From: an uncultured Eggerthella sp.
GTDB taxonomy: Bacteria > Actinomycetota > Coriobacteriia > Coriobacteriales > Eggerthellaceae
DNA: 64,000 nt
Assembly (NCBI GenBank): GCA_900546175.1
Contig: URBX01000006.1
Location: 1-64,000, forward strand
Reading direction: 5' to 3'
The notes below the pieces were generated by a model. That model ran no database searches. It saw only the letters and a program-made list of their open reading frames with translations, and had not been told where the DNA came from. Both the position numbers and the translations under genes were made by a program. Positions 8,404-17,568 of this stretch are shown here, piece after piece; position 1 is the first letter of the stretch; the number at the start of each line of letters is the position of its first letter.

Positions 8404-8412
8404 TGCTATACT
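8404..8412 (+). promoter_or_regulatory. Extended -10 promoter of the LysR gene
   Basis: TGC-TATACT fits an extended -10 element (TGN TATAAT-like), about 30 bp upstream of the LysR start codon and downstream of the fixX terminator. No clear -35 is seen, as is usual for extended -10 promoters. Confidence 0.5.
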
Positions 8413-8445
8413 TTATTGTAAGGAATTACGTTTGTAGGGGTTTTA

Positions 8446-9378
8446 ATGAATTTATCTCAGCTCTATTACTTTAGAAAGTTGGCCGAACTTCAGCATTATA
8501 CGAAGTCTGCTAAAGAGTTATTTATCACTCAACCAACTCTTTCCGGTTCTATTTCCTCTTTGGAGCAAGAATTGGGAGTATCTCTTTTCCAGAAAAAAGG
8601 TCGTAATGTTCAATTAACAAAATATGGCGCGGAATTTTTAACTTACGTAAACGCTTCGCTTGAACAGCTTGATAAAGGTATTGCTATCATGAAAGGCTAT
8701 TCGGGTGAAAGCGATGGAGGTACTATCGATTTAGGTTGCATTATTACGGTTCAAGTTGATTTTGTGCCAAAAATCATGAATGAATTCAGAAAAAATTGCG
8801 AGCATAGGCATGATTTTAATATTGCCCAGAAGACTTCCCAGGTTTTGCTGGAAAGTCTTGTTCAAGGAAAACATGACGTAGTTTTCTGTGCGCGCGATGA
8901 TTCTTTTTCTGATGTTGTCTATGTTCCTGTGGTAGAACAGGAAGTAATTGTAGTTACAAATCAAGATTCTCCATTAGTTGAAAAAGAATTTATTACGCCT
9001 GAAGATTTAGTTGGACAAAAGATTATTTCCTATCGAGATAGTATTCCTCTAGGAAAATCAATGAAGGGTCTTTTCGATTCTTTGGGTGTTGAAAGTGGTA
9101 TTAAATATGCCTTTGATGACGAAACTATTCTTGCTGGTTTTGCAGTAAATGGCATTAGTACTGCTGTTATGGTGGATACCTTCTTTATTCGCAAGCTTGA
9201 CGATGCCGTTATTCGTCCATTAGTAAACAATGCGAAAGAAAAGAAACGTTTCTATCACACTATTTATCTTGCTTACAGTGAGAAAAACTATCGTCCTTAC
9301 TGTGTAGATAGTTTTATTGAATATGTGGAAGGTTGTCAGTTGGATCGAAGTGATGAAGGAAAAATCTACTTCGATTAA
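8446..9378 (+). CDS. LysR-family transcriptional regulator
   Basis: A 310-residue regulator. Residues 1-60 form the winged helix-turn-helix with the classic pattern FRKLAELQHYTKSAKEL, then ITQPTLSGSISSLEQELG. Residues about 90-300 form the periplasmic-binding-protein-like effector domain. Members bind T-N11-A-type sites and respond to a small molecule, often from the pathway they control. Its position next to fixX, behind its own promoter and terminator, suggests that it controls the acyl-CoA dehydrogenase/Etf genes. That link is inference; the effector is unknown. Confidence 0.9.
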   Translation: MNLSQLYYFRKLAELQHYTKSAKELFITQPTLSGSISSLEQELGVSLFQKKGRNVQLTKYGAEFLTYVNASLEQLDKGIAIMKGYSGESDGGTIDLGCIITVQVDFVPKIMNEFRKNCEHRHDFNIAQKTSQVLLESLVQGKHDVVFCARDDSFSDVVYVPVVEQEVIVVTNQDSPLVEKEFITPEDLVGQKIISYRDSIPLGKSMKGLFDSLGVESGIKYAFDDETILAGFAVNGISTAVMVDTFFIRKLDDAVIRPLVNNAKEKKRFYHTIYLAYSEKNYRPYCVDSFIEYVEGCQLDRSDEGKIYFD

Positions 9379-9403
9379 TACACTCAAAAAATATGTTTTT
9401 TAG

Positions 9404-9432
9404 TAGACCAGAGCTTCTCTGGTCTATTTTTA
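9404..9432 (+). terminator. Rho-independent terminator after the LysR gene
   Basis: TAGACCAGAG (9404-9413) pairs with CTCTGGTCTA (9417-9426) around a CTT loop and is followed by TTTTTATA. It lies upstream of the real start of the ABC-F gene, which excludes the longer open frame beginning at 9393. Confidence 0.9.
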
Positions 9433-9470
9433 TAGGTGAGACTAGAGGGGTTGGTCTAGAATACCAAGTT

Positions 9471-11705
9471 ATGATTATGCAATTAGAAAAAATAACAAAA
9501 AGCTTTGGAGCACGCGTATTATTCTCTAAGGTGTCTATTCGCCTAGAGGAATACGACAGACTCGCCCTGGTTGGACCTAATGGTGCAGGTAAAACAACCC
9601 TTCTTAATATTATTTCTGGAAAAGAAGCTGCTGATGAAGGTCAAGTTGTTCTTGCAAAGGGTGCTCGGGTTGGCTATCTAGAACAGGAAGCCATCGAAAT
9701 GGGCGAAAATACCATTTTCGAAGAGGTTCTTTCTGCTCAAGAAGAAGTTCTTGAGCAAGAACGAAGAATGGTCGCGCTTGAAAAAGAATTGGCAAGTAAT
9801 CCCTCCGACGAAAAACTTGCTTCTTACGGTAGAGCGCGTGATATGTATGAGTCAATGGGTGGATACCTTCTTGAATCTCGAGTAAAAGCTGTTCTATTCG
9901 GTTTAGGGTTTAAAGAAGACGACATGGAGCGTCTTACCACCGAGTTTTCAGGTGGCTGGCAGATGCGAATAGCACTTGCAAAGCTTCTAACCCGAAATCC
10001 TGAAATCCTTTTATTAGACGAACCAACAAATCACTTAGATTTGGAAAGCGTTACCTGGTTAGAAGGGTTTTTGAAAAGTTATTCCGGAAGCGTGATTATT
10101 GTTAGCCATGACCGTGACTTTTTAGATAACACGGTAAGTCGTGTTGCTGAAATCGATTTAGGCACTGTCCGTTTGTATACCGGAAACTACTCATCTTATC
10201 TCAAGCAGCGTGAAGAGGCTCTTGCGCTTTTGAGAGAACAAGCTGCAAAACAAGCAGCTGAGATTGAGCACATGGAAGCTTTTATCGAGCGCTTTCGCTA
10301 TAAAGCAACCAAAGCAAAACAGGTACAGGATCGAGTAAAAAAACTTGAAAAAATGGAACGAATCGTGGTCCCTCCCGAGAAAAAAACGGTCCATTTCAAC
10401 TTCCAACAGCCTCCTCGTACGGGGGATTTAGTTGTTGAAGTAAAAGAAGTGTCTAAATCATTTGGACAAAAAGTTGTATACGATAATCTGAATATTAACT
10501 TTTATCGTGGCGAAAAAATTGCGCTCGTTGGTCCTAATGGCGCGGGAAAATCTACTCTTCTCAAAATGGTAGCAGGAGCTCTGTTGCCAGATAGTGGGTC
10601 TATTCGTTACGGAACTAACGTAACAAAAACCTATTTTGCCCAACACCAGTTAGAAGAACTGCACCCTGGAAATACGGTATTTGAAGAGCTCGATAGGGTT
10701 GCTCCTGGCTGGAGCATTTCTCAAGTGCGTACGCTCTTAGGTTCGTTTCTTTTTGGCCCTAATGATGTTGATAAAAAGGTATCGGTTTTATCTGGTGGTG
10801 AGAAATGTCGACTAGCGTTGGCGAAAATGTTGGTATCTCCAACACCTTTGCTGTGTCTTGACGAACCGACAAACCATCTTGACATTGCAAGTGCTGATAT
10901 CCTCGAACAGGCAATCAGGCAGTTTGAAGGAACAGTGCTTTTGATTACGCACGACCGCCATCTTATTCGTTCTGTCGCGAACAAGATAGTGGAAGTTTTG
11001 CCAGGAAAAATTACCGTATATGACGGAGACTACGATTATTACTTATACAAGAGTGAGCAAAATGCTCTTGAAAAAGAGGAGCATGCCCATCGTTTAGAGC
11101 AGAATAGTTCACGCGTTAAAGAATTAGTGCGAAATGCGGGTAGGCAAAAGGCAACGCCACGAAGAACAGTCATTCTCTCTGATCAAGGAGATGCGCAGAT
11201 TAAAAAACCAGCAGAGGGCAGGTTGCAATCAAGTGGTTTCTCTGATGCTGCGAACAAAACTGATAAAGACGGTTCTTCTAGTCAACGAGAACAATTTGTG
11301 AGCAATTCAAGCAGTGGTCCTCAGGATAAATCTTCGCAAAGCTCGTCAAAGGCAACCGCATCAAAGCCTGTTCTTCTTACGAAGCCAAAGGGTTCTTCGC
11401 CAAAATCGAAGGAACAGAAACGCTTGGAAGCAGAAGCGCGTAATCGTGCATATAGTGCGTTGAAAAAGCAACGTGCGCGCGTGAAAGAACTCGATGCGCT
11501 TTTGGAAAAAGAAAAGGCTCGTATGGAAGAAATATTGACATTGTTAGCTGATCCAGAATTTTATACCAAAGAAGGAGCATCTACCGATGTGATTGCTGAG
11601 CACGCTCAATTAAAAAAGAGCATTCTTGCTCACGAAGAAGAGTGGATGTTGCTTTCGGAGGAAATAGAAGAAGAAATGAAGAACCAACAAAAAATGTTGG
11701 GTTAA
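9471..11705 (+). CDS. ABC-F family ATP-binding protein
   Basis: A 744-residue protein with two tandem ABC ATPase domains and no membrane segments. Each domain has a Walker A (GPNGAGKTT and GPNGAGKST), an ABC signature (FSGGWQ and LSGGEK) and a Walker B with LLDEPTNHLD or CLDEPTNHLD. They are joined by a charged linker typical of ABC-F proteins, which act on the ribosome (translation factors such as EttA/Uup, or antibiotic-protection proteins). After the second domain comes a Ser/Lys-rich low-complexity stretch and a C-terminal coiled coil, as in Uup. ATG 9471 is chosen because the upstream part of the frame contains a terminator; ATG 9477 is equally possible. No resistance role can be read from sequence alone. 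Confidence 0.88.
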   Translation: MIMQLEKITKSFGARVLFSKVSIRLEEYDRLALVGPNGAGKTTLLNIISGKEAADEGQVVLAKGARVGYLEQEAIEMGENTIFEEVLSAQEEVLEQERRMVALEKELASNPSDEKLASYGRARDMYESMGGYLLESRVKAVLFGLGFKEDDMERLTTEFSGGWQMRIALAKLLTRNPEILLLDEPTNHLDLESVTWLEGFLKSYSGSVIIVSHDRDFLDNTVSRVAEIDLGTVRLYTGNYSSYLKQREEALALLREQAAKQAAEIEHMEAFIERFRYKATKAKQVQDRVKKLEKMERIVVPPEKKTVHFNFQQPPRTGDLVVEVKEVSKSFGQKVVYDNLNINFYRGEKIALVGPNGAGKSTLLKMVAGALLPDSGSIRYGTNVTKTYFAQHQLEELHPGNTVFEELDRVAPGWSISQVRTLLGSFLFGPNDVDKKVSVLSGGEKCRLALAKMLVSPTPLLCLDEPTNHLDIASADILEQAIRQFEGTVLLITHDRHLIRSVANKIVEVLPGKITVYDGDYDYYLYKSEQNALEKEEHAHRLEQNSSRVKELVRNAGRQKATPRRTVILSDQGDAQIKKPAEGRLQSSGFSDAANKTDKDGSSSQREQFVSNSSSGPQDKSSQSSSKATASKPVLLTKPKGSSPKSKEQKRLEAEARNRAYSALKKQRARVKELDALLEKEKARMEEILTLLADPEFYTKEGASTDVIAEHAQLKKSILAHEEEWMLLSEEIEEEMKNQQKMLG

Positions 11706-11738
11706 TAATTGTCGGATTAGAAAAAGAAAAGGACAATC

Positions 11739-12224
11739 ATGGGCTCGCTACAGCTTAATGTTGTTTTATTTGAACCAGAAATACCTCAAAACGCAGGAAA
11801 CATTGCGCGCACCTGCGCTTGCACTGGTGCGGTGCTTCACTTGGTGGAACCAATGGGTTTTCGTTTGACGCAAAAAAATCTCAAGCGTTCAGGGTTGGAT
11901 TACTGGGACAAAGTGGAGATTAAGCGCTATTCCTGTACAAGGGAATTTTTGGAGCAACATAAAGATGACCGATTGCTGTTTTTTACCGGCCAGACTGATA
12001 GATGCTTTTATGACGAAAAACTTGAAGGGGAAGTGTATTTGATTTTCGGCAGAGAAAGCAGGGGAATTGATCCGGAAATTTTGGAGGAATATCGCAATCA
12101 GTGTGTTCGTCTTCCTATGAGGGAAGGCTTGCGTTCCTTAAATCTTTCAAATTCGGTTGCAATTGGTGTCTATGAAGCATTGCGCCAAAATAACTTCGAT
12201 AAGTTAGCAATAGCTGGCGAGTAG
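11739..12224 (+). CDS. trmL: tRNA (cytidine(34)-2'-O)-methyltransferase
   Basis: A 161-residue SPOUT methyltransferase. It has the family motifs PEIPQNAGNIARTC near the N-terminus, IFGRESRGI in the middle and RSLNLSNSVAIGVYEA at the end, which make the trefoil knot that binds S-adenosylmethionine. TrmL methylates the ribose of the wobble base of tRNA-Leu isoacceptors. The length is standard. It is followed after 3 bp by the M50 protease, so the two are probably co-transcribed. Confidence 0.92.
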   Translation: MGSLQLNVVLFEPEIPQNAGNIARTCACTGAVLHLVEPMGFRLTQKNLKRSGLDYWDKVEIKRYSCTREFLEQHKDDRLLFFTGQTDRCFYDEKLEGEVYLIFGRESRGIDPEILEEYRNQCVRLPMREGLRSLNLSNSVAIGVYEALRQNNFDKLAIAGE

Positions 12225-12227
12225 CGT

Positions 12228-12902
12228 ATGACGAGTACGGAAATTCAAATACTTTATGTAGTGTGTGCAGTATGTTCTTTTGTGCCTGCACTTGTTTTTC
12301 ATGAGTTTATGCATGGCTTTGTTGCTCATGCGCTTGGGGATAATACCGCTAAATTAAAAGGGCGTGTTAGCTTAAATCCGCTTAAACACATCGACCCGTT
12401 TGGAACGGTAATTCTTCCTGCGCTGCTTCTGTTTATTGGTGGTCCAATATTTGGTTACGCAAAGCCTGTTCCTTATAATCCTCGAAACTTTAAGAATCCT
12501 CGCGTGGGAGATGTCCTTGTTGGTTTGGCAGGACCACTAGGAAACCTGTTATTGGCAATACTGGGCGGTTTGGCAATGTATATCATGAGCGCTGCACCTA
12601 TTGCTCATAATGATTATTTCTTTTTGGTGTTGTATGGAATCTTTTTGCCTCAGTTTATTTACATTAATCTGTTCTTAATGTTCTTTAATCTATTGCCAAT
12701 TCCTCCTTTAGATGGATCAAGTATTTTTGCTCTTTTGGTGCCACGAAAGTATCTACCTCAGTATTATCGTATTCAACAATACGCTTTACCGGTTTTTCTT
12801 ATTGTGATTTTTATTCTGCCTTCTTTGATACATATAGACATAATCGGTTTATACTTAAACGTTACAGCAGGAAATATAGCAAGTGTACTAATTCCTCACT
12901 AA
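12228..12902 (+). CDS. Site-2 protease (M50) family membrane protein
   Basis: A 224-residue multi-pass membrane protein. HEFMH at residues 25-29 is the HExxH zinc motif, set in the first membrane helix. The second motif, LLPIPPLDGS, supplies the third metal ligand (Asp). Together they define the intramembrane metalloprotease family, here without a PDZ domain. Such small M50 proteins often sit next to scpA/scpB and trpS, as here, but their substrates are mostly unknown. About five hydrophobic helices can be seen. Confidence 0.9.
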   Translation: MTSTEIQILYVVCAVCSFVPALVFHEFMHGFVAHALGDNTAKLKGRVSLNPLKHIDPFGTVILPALLLFIGGPIFGYAKPVPYNPRNFKNPRVGDVLVGLAGPLGNLLLAILGGLAMYIMSAAPIAHNDYFFLVLYGIFLPQFIYINLFLMFFNLLPIPPLDGSSIFALLVPRKYLPQYYRIQQYALPVFLIVIFILPSLIHIDIIGLYLNVTAGNIASVLIPH

Positions 12903-12962
12903 GAGGATTTGTCGAAGAAAGCCTCATAGAGGGCTTCATTGTGAAAAAAGAAAGAGAAAAAT

Positions 12963-14024
12963 ATGAGCAACACAGAACAAGACATTGTTTTGACAGGTTA
13001 TCGTCCAACGGGAAAAATGCATCTTGGTCATTGGTTTGGCAATTTGCAGAACATGCTTAAGATGCAAAAAGAGCAAGACGAAGTATACTTCTTTGTTGCA
13101 GACTGGCATGCTCTTACTTCCGATTGGGCGGATCCAAGCAAAGTAGTTACCTTCACAGAGGAAATGGTTCTTGACTGGGTTGCTGCAGGTATGGATCCGG
13201 ATAAGTCGGTTATTTATCGTCAGTCTGATATTCCTGAGGTTGCAGAGCTCAACCTTTATTTTTCAATGATTACTCCTATGAGCTGGTTAGAGCGTGTTCC
13301 TACCTATAAAGAACAACAGCAGCAAATTTCCGATAAAGACTTAAGCAACGTAGGTTTTTTCCAGTACCCAATGCTTATGAGTGCTGATATTGCAATCATG
13401 GGAGCAAATAAAGTTCCTGTTGGTGCTGACCAGCTTCCTCATTTGGAAATTAATAGAGAAATTGTTCGTCGTTTTAATCATGTTTACGGCGAAGTGATTA
13501 AGGACGGTAAAGCAAAGGGAGAAGACCTTATTGTTGGACCGTTGGTTGAGCCTGAGGCTTTGATTGCTTCAGATGGCGCTAAAGTTCCTGGCTTAGATGG
13601 CCGAAAGATGTCTAAGAGTTACGGCAATTCAATCTTTATTTCCGATACCGCTGACGATCTTCGCCAAAAAGCAATGTCCTGTATGACCGACCCTGCTCGT
13701 GTTCGCAAGACTGATCCGGGTGATCCAGACATTTGTCCTCTTCATATGATTCATAAATTAATTGGCGATGCTGACACTATTGCAGAGTTTGATTGTGCTT
13801 GTCGTAATGCAACGTGTGGTTGTGTTGCTCATAAAAAGAAGTTTGCCGATGACTTGGTGAACTACTTGGGAGAGTTTTCTGAAAAGCGTCAGGAGATTGC
13901 CGCAATCCCTGGATTTGCTCAGGAAGTATTGGAAAAGGGAGCCCAAAAAGCACGTCCAAAGGCTCAGAAGACCATTGCTGCATGTCGTGAAGCAATGAAA
14001 ATGCCTCCAGTAATGTGGAAATAA
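12963..14024 (+). CDS. trpS: Tryptophanyl-tRNA synthetase
   Basis: A 353-residue class I aminoacyl-tRNA synthetase that charges tRNA-Trp. HLGH (20-23) is the HIGH motif and KMSKS (215-219) is exact. The tryptophan-pocket region GADQLPHLE is present. The length and lack of a long insertion fit the bacterial TrpS of the longer Actinobacteria/Deinococcus type, which has a Cys-rich stretch (CACRNATCGC) after the catalytic core. It lies between the M50 protease and scpA. Confidence 0.95.
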   Translation: MSNTEQDIVLTGYRPTGKMHLGHWFGNLQNMLKMQKEQDEVYFFVADWHALTSDWADPSKVVTFTEEMVLDWVAAGMDPDKSVIYRQSDIPEVAELNLYFSMITPMSWLERVPTYKEQQQQISDKDLSNVGFFQYPMLMSADIAIMGANKVPVGADQLPHLEINREIVRRFNHVYGEVIKDGKAKGEDLIVGPLVEPEALIASDGAKVPGLDGRKMSKSYGNSIFISDTADDLRQKAMSCMTDPARVRKTDPGDPDICPLHMIHKLIGDADTIAEFDCACRNATCGCVAHKKKFADDLVNYLGEFSEKRQEIAAIPGFAQEVLEKGAQKARPKAQKTIAACREAMKMPPVMWK

Positions 14025-14051
14025 GCGCTTCTTTTTCCAAGGAATACTGCT

Positions 14052-14834
14052 GTGTCATATCGAGTTCGTGTTGATAGTTTTGAGGGACCTTTTGATTTGT
14101 TGCTCTATTTAGTGAGTAGGCAACGAATTGATGTCGGTTCAATCTCAATTAACGAAATAACTGATCAATACTTAGAAGAGCTCTCTAGGCTCAAAAACGT
14201 TGACTTGGATGTGAGCAGTGATTTTATTTTGGTAGCTTCTACTTTGCTTGAGTTGAAAGCTGCAAGCCTGCTTCCTCAAGAAAAAGTAGATATCTCTGAA
14301 GAAATTGAACAGTATTCGCCAAGCGAAATGCGTGATGCGCTTGTAAGTCATCTTATTGAGTACAAAAAGTTTAAAAATGCCTCAAACGCTCTTAAGGCTC
14401 GTTTTGAGTCTCAGGAGCGTTTGCACTTTCGTACCTGCGGACCAGACCGGTCAACGCTTTCCTTGATGCCTGATTTTTTGAGAGGGGTTGAAGTCTCCCG
14501 CTTGGCGCAGCTTTGTGCTCAAGCGTTTTCCGTGCGAGATATTCAGCTTCTTCAGTCTGAGCATATTGAAGAAGAAAAGGTTTCTTTAGAGGACAAGATT
14601 AAGACAATATTCACTTCTCTAAAATCTTCTCAAACGGTACGTTTTTCTGCATTAATTGAAGACAGTTCGTCTCAAAAAGAAGTGGTAGCAACTTTCCTTG
14701 CAGTGCTTGAATTGTTTAAGCGTTCAATGGTAAATCTCACTCAAAAAGAGCTTTTTGGAGACATAGAGATTAGCTATTTGGAAACTGCTGAAGAAATTGA
14801 TTTTGATAATGAAACATTCGATTCTGTTTTATAA
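14052..14834 (+). CDS. scpA: Segregation and condensation protein A
   Basis: A 260-residue kleisin that bridges the SMC heads in the bacterial condensin. The N-terminal signature FEGPFDLLLYLV and the helix ITDQYLEEL fit the ScpA family; the C-terminal winged helix binds the SMC cap. The start is a GTG at 14052, giving the usual short N-terminus before FEGPFDLL. scpB follows 9 bp downstream, the normal arrangement for this complex. Confidence 0.95.
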   Translation: MSYRVRVDSFEGPFDLLLYLVSRQRIDVGSISINEITDQYLEELSRLKNVDLDVSSDFILVASTLLELKAASLLPQEKVDISEEIEQYSPSEMRDALVSHLIEYKKFKNASNALKARFESQERLHFRTCGPDRSTLSLMPDFLRGVEVSRLAQLCAQAFSVRDIQLLQSEHIEEEKVSLEDKIKTIFTSLKSSQTVRFSALIEDSSSQKEVVATFLAVLELFKRSMVNLTQKELFGDIEISYLETAEEIDFDNETFDSVL

Positions 14835-14843
14835 GGTGTTTGC

Positions 14844-15659
14844 ATGTTTGAGCAGCAGGATAATCAATATATTAAAGGCGCTTTGAGCGCTATGATGTTT
14901 ATCACTGAAGAGCCAGTTACCGTTTTGACTTTTGCAGGCATGCTAGGGGTAAGCGTCGAAGCGGTTCAGGATGCTCTTTTAGAGCTTCAGGAGGAATATC
15001 GGCAACAAGATTCAGGTATTCAACTATATGAAGTTGCGGGAGGATGGAGGCTTGCCACTCATCCTAAATATCATGAACTCATTGAACGATATGTGGTTTC
15101 TTGGGACAAGCGTAAGCTTTCTCAAGCTGCCTTAGAAGTTCTTGCGATTATTGCTTACTGTCAGCCAGTGACCAGAAGTGCAATCTCTTCAATTCGCGGA
15201 GTTAATTCGGACAGCTCAGTTAATTCTCTGTTGGAAAAAGGGTACGTAAGAGAGGCTGGTTTCTTGGATGCTCCAGGAAATCCAGCGGTATATGGTACGA
15301 CAAAAGCATTCTTAGAGCGTTTTGGTTTGCGTTCGGTAGAAGATCTTCCTGATTTGGAAAGCTTTGCTCCTGACCAAGAAACGCAAAACCTCATTTTTGA
15401 TCGCTTGAATATTGTGCGAGATAATCATGCTCAAATCCAGCTTAATAACGATAATACACTCTTTGGCGAAAATAATAACCAAGCAGATACGTTAGATACT
15501 CAAGCAAATATGTTAGTGAGCCAGCCAGATGAAGGTAATGATTCTCCGAACAACCTTACTGAAGTGATGCAACAAATGCTTGATGAGGCTCTTAAATCAA
15601 GCATTGGCGTGGTTGAAAAAATTGATTTTGACGAATTGGTGTTTGACGAAGATGAGTAA
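14844..15659 (+). CDS. scpB: Segregation and condensation protein B
   Basis: A 271-residue protein with tandem winged-helix domains in the first 180 residues (ALEVLAIIAYCQPVTRS, IRGVNSD and GNPAVYGTTKAFLERFGL are family motifs), followed by an acidic, low-complexity tail of about 80 residues. It dimerises and binds ScpA in the SMC-ScpAB complex. The tail is longer than in many ScpB proteins. The 3' end overlaps the start of rluB by 8 bp. Confidence 0.95.
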   Translation: MFEQQDNQYIKGALSAMMFITEEPVTVLTFAGMLGVSVEAVQDALLELQEEYRQQDSGIQLYEVAGGWRLATHPKYHELIERYVVSWDKRKLSQAALEVLAIIAYCQPVTRSAISSIRGVNSDSSVNSLLEKGYVREAGFLDAPGNPAVYGTTKAFLERFGLRSVEDLPDLESFAPDQETQNLIFDRLNIVRDNHAQIQLNNDNTLFGENNNQADTLDTQANMLVSQPDEGNDSPNNLTEVMQQMLDEALKSSIGVVEKIDFDELVFDEDE

Positions 15660-16374
15660 TTCCGAATCAATGCCTCTTCAGCGCTATATGGCACGATGTG
15701 GTGTTGCAAGCCGTAGAGGAAGCGAAGCAATTATTCTTGAAGGTCGCGTTACGGTCAATGGGCGCCTTGCAAACGAAATGGGAATTAGGGTAAACCCCGA
15801 GGAAGATACTGTTGCGGTAGATGGAAAAGAGATTGCCATACCGGTAAACCATGTGGTTATTATGCTCAACAAGCCTGCTGGTTATCTCACTTCTCTGTCA
15901 GACCCATTTTCTAGGCCTTGCGTAATTGATCTTTTGCCGAAAGACGAGTATCCAGGGCTTACTTATATTGGTCGCTTGGATTTTGACACAACGGGCTTAC
16001 TCCTTTTTTCCAATGATGGAGAATTGGTCCACCGTTTATCTCATCCAAAGTATCACGTTGATAAAACATACAGAGCGCACGTAAAAGGTGTTCCCAATCA
16101 AGATACTCTTTCTCGTTTAGAAAAGGGGGTTAAGCTTGAGGACGGCATGACTGCTCCTGCAAAGGCACGGCTTCTCTCGTCGAAAAAGGATTCTTCGGTA
16201 ATCGAACTTACCATTCACGAAGGAAGAAAGCATCAAGTAAAACGCATGTGCAAAGAAGTTGGTCATCCTGTGCAATCGCTTCACCGGTGTTCTTTTGGCA
16301 GTTTAACGCTTGATTCTCTCAAACCTGGCCAATGGCGCCTTCTTACTGACAAGGAAATAAGTCTCCTCGGTTGA
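15652..16374 (+). CDS. rluB: 23S rRNA pseudouridine synthase, RluB family
   Basis: A 240-residue enzyme with an N-terminal S4 RNA-binding domain (RYMARCGVASRRGSE) and the catalytic pseudouridine synthase domain. GRLDFDTTGLLL carries the catalytic Asp, and EGRKHQVKRMC is the family end motif. RluB-type enzymes modify helix 89 of 23S rRNA (U2605 in E. coli). ATG 15652 overlaps the scpB stop and yields a standard N-terminus; ATG 15673 is an alternative. The scpA-scpB-rluB order is widely conserved. Confidence 0.93.
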   Translation: MSNSESMPLQRYMARCGVASRRGSEAIILEGRVTVNGRLANEMGIRVNPEEDTVAVDGKEIAIPVNHVVIMLNKPAGYLTSLSDPFSRPCVIDLLPKDEYPGLTYIGRLDFDTTGLLLFSNDGELVHRLSHPKYHVDKTYRAHVKGVPNQDTLSRLEKGVKLEDGMTAPAKARLLSSKKDSSVIELTIHEGRKHQVKRMCKEVGHPVQSLHRCSFGSLTLDSLKPGQWRLLTDKEISLLG

Positions 16375-16385
16375 TTAGGTGGCCA

Positions 16386-16394
16386 TGATAGAAT
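16386..16394 (+). promoter_or_regulatory. Possible extended -10 promoter before tyrA
   Basis: TGA-TAGAAT lies 40 bp upstream of the tyrA start in the 59-bp gap after rluB. It may provide internal initiation for the tyrA-aroA-cmk part. No clear -35 is seen. Confidence 0.35.
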
Positions 16395-16433
16395 AGCTCT
16401 GAACAAATAGTTTAGATTGAAGGCTATCGCGTT

Positions 16434-17567
16434 ATGAGTGAAGAATTTAAAACAATTGCGGTTATTGGAACGGGCCTTATTGGCGCTTCGTTTTCGGGAG
16501 CATATAGAAAAGCATATCCTGAGGCAATAATTTACGGCATTGACGTTTCGGAAGACTCCTTGACTGAAGGAAAGGAGCGCGGTTGGCTAACTGAAGGATT
16601 CTTGCCAACCAGCGAATCGATTGCGTCAATTATCAATTCGTGCGAATTGGTGATGATATCAACGCCAGTCCCTGCTACTGCAAGTTATTTCCAGCTTCTT
16701 GCTGATGTTGACTATAAAGGCATTATTTCGGACGCGTGTTCAACTAAGGAACTTATTGTTGAGCAGGCGCAAGAAATTCTTCCGTATCCTAATAACTACA
16801 TTCCGGGCCATCCTATGTCTGGTTCTGAAAAGAGCGGCATTGAAGGATCGCGTGATGATTTGTTTGAAGGATGTCACTGGGTTTTATGCCCTGATGAAAA
16901 CTCTTCTCCAGAGGCGTATGCGCGGCTCCACGAGGTGCTTGCTTCATTAGGCGCACGCGTTGTTTCGCTTTCTCGCGAAAATCATGACGAAGCGGTTGCG
17001 GTAGTAAGTCACGTACCGCATTTTGTGGCTTCTTCCTTGGTTGAGCTTGCAGTTCGCCATGCGGGAGACCAAGAGTCTATTTTTCGTTTAGCTGCAGGTG
17101 GATTTAAAGATTCCACACGCATTGCTGCAGGTTCACCAACTCTGTGGACGGGCATTGCGTTTGATAATCAAGAAGCAATCGTAAGTGGCTTGGAAGAAAT
17201 CAGGGGAATTTTAGGAGAATTCTCAACAGCATTAGCACAAGGTAACGCTGAAGAGTTTAAGCATCTTCTTCAAGTTGCCGCTGATGCGCGTCGTTCCCTT
17301 CCTGCAAAATGGATTCCTGCAACAGAAGACTTATTAGAGGTTCGTATTCCAATGGCGAATCGTAAAGGTGTTGTTGCAGAAGTGACCACTATTGCAAGTC
17401 AGGTTGGATGCAATATTCAATCTATCGAAATTGACCACGTCACTTCATCTACTGCAAACTTGATTTTGATTCTTACCGACGAGGGTGATGTGGGTAAGTT
17501 TTCAACCCAGCTTATCAAGGCTGGATTTAGTATTTCGTTTAAACCTCTCAACGTAAAGGAGGATTAG
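16434..17567 (+). CDS. tyrA: Prephenate dehydrogenase
   Basis: A 377-residue enzyme that oxidatively decarboxylates prephenate to 4-hydroxyphenylpyruvate in tyrosine synthesis. The N-terminal NAD-binding motif is VIGTGLIGAS; PGHPMSGSEKSG and SHVPHFVASSLVE are catalytic-domain signatures. The last 75 residues (from about 300) form an ACT domain, usually the site of feedback control by tyrosine. aroA follows after one base, so the two aromatic genes are co-transcribed. Confidence 0.94.
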   Translation: MSEEFKTIAVIGTGLIGASFSGAYRKAYPEAIIYGIDVSEDSLTEGKERGWLTEGFLPTSESIASIINSCELVMISTPVPATASYFQLLADVDYKGIISDACSTKELIVEQAQEILPYPNNYIPGHPMSGSEKSGIEGSRDDLFEGCHWVLCPDENSSPEAYARLHEVLASLGARVVSLSRENHDEAVAVVSHVPHFVASSLVELAVRHAGDQESIFRLAAGGFKDSTRIAAGSPTLWTGIAFDNQEAIVSGLEEIRGILGEFSTALAQGNAEEFKHLLQVAADARRSLPAKWIPATEDLLEVRIPMANRKGVVAEVTTIASQVGCNIQSIEIDHVTSSTANLILILTDEGDVGKFSTQLIKAGFSISFKPLNVKED

Positions 17568-17568
17568 T

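Noticed and set aside
9393..9470. Longer N-terminus for the ABC-F protein
   Set aside because: The segment contains the terminator of the LysR gene and has no coding character.
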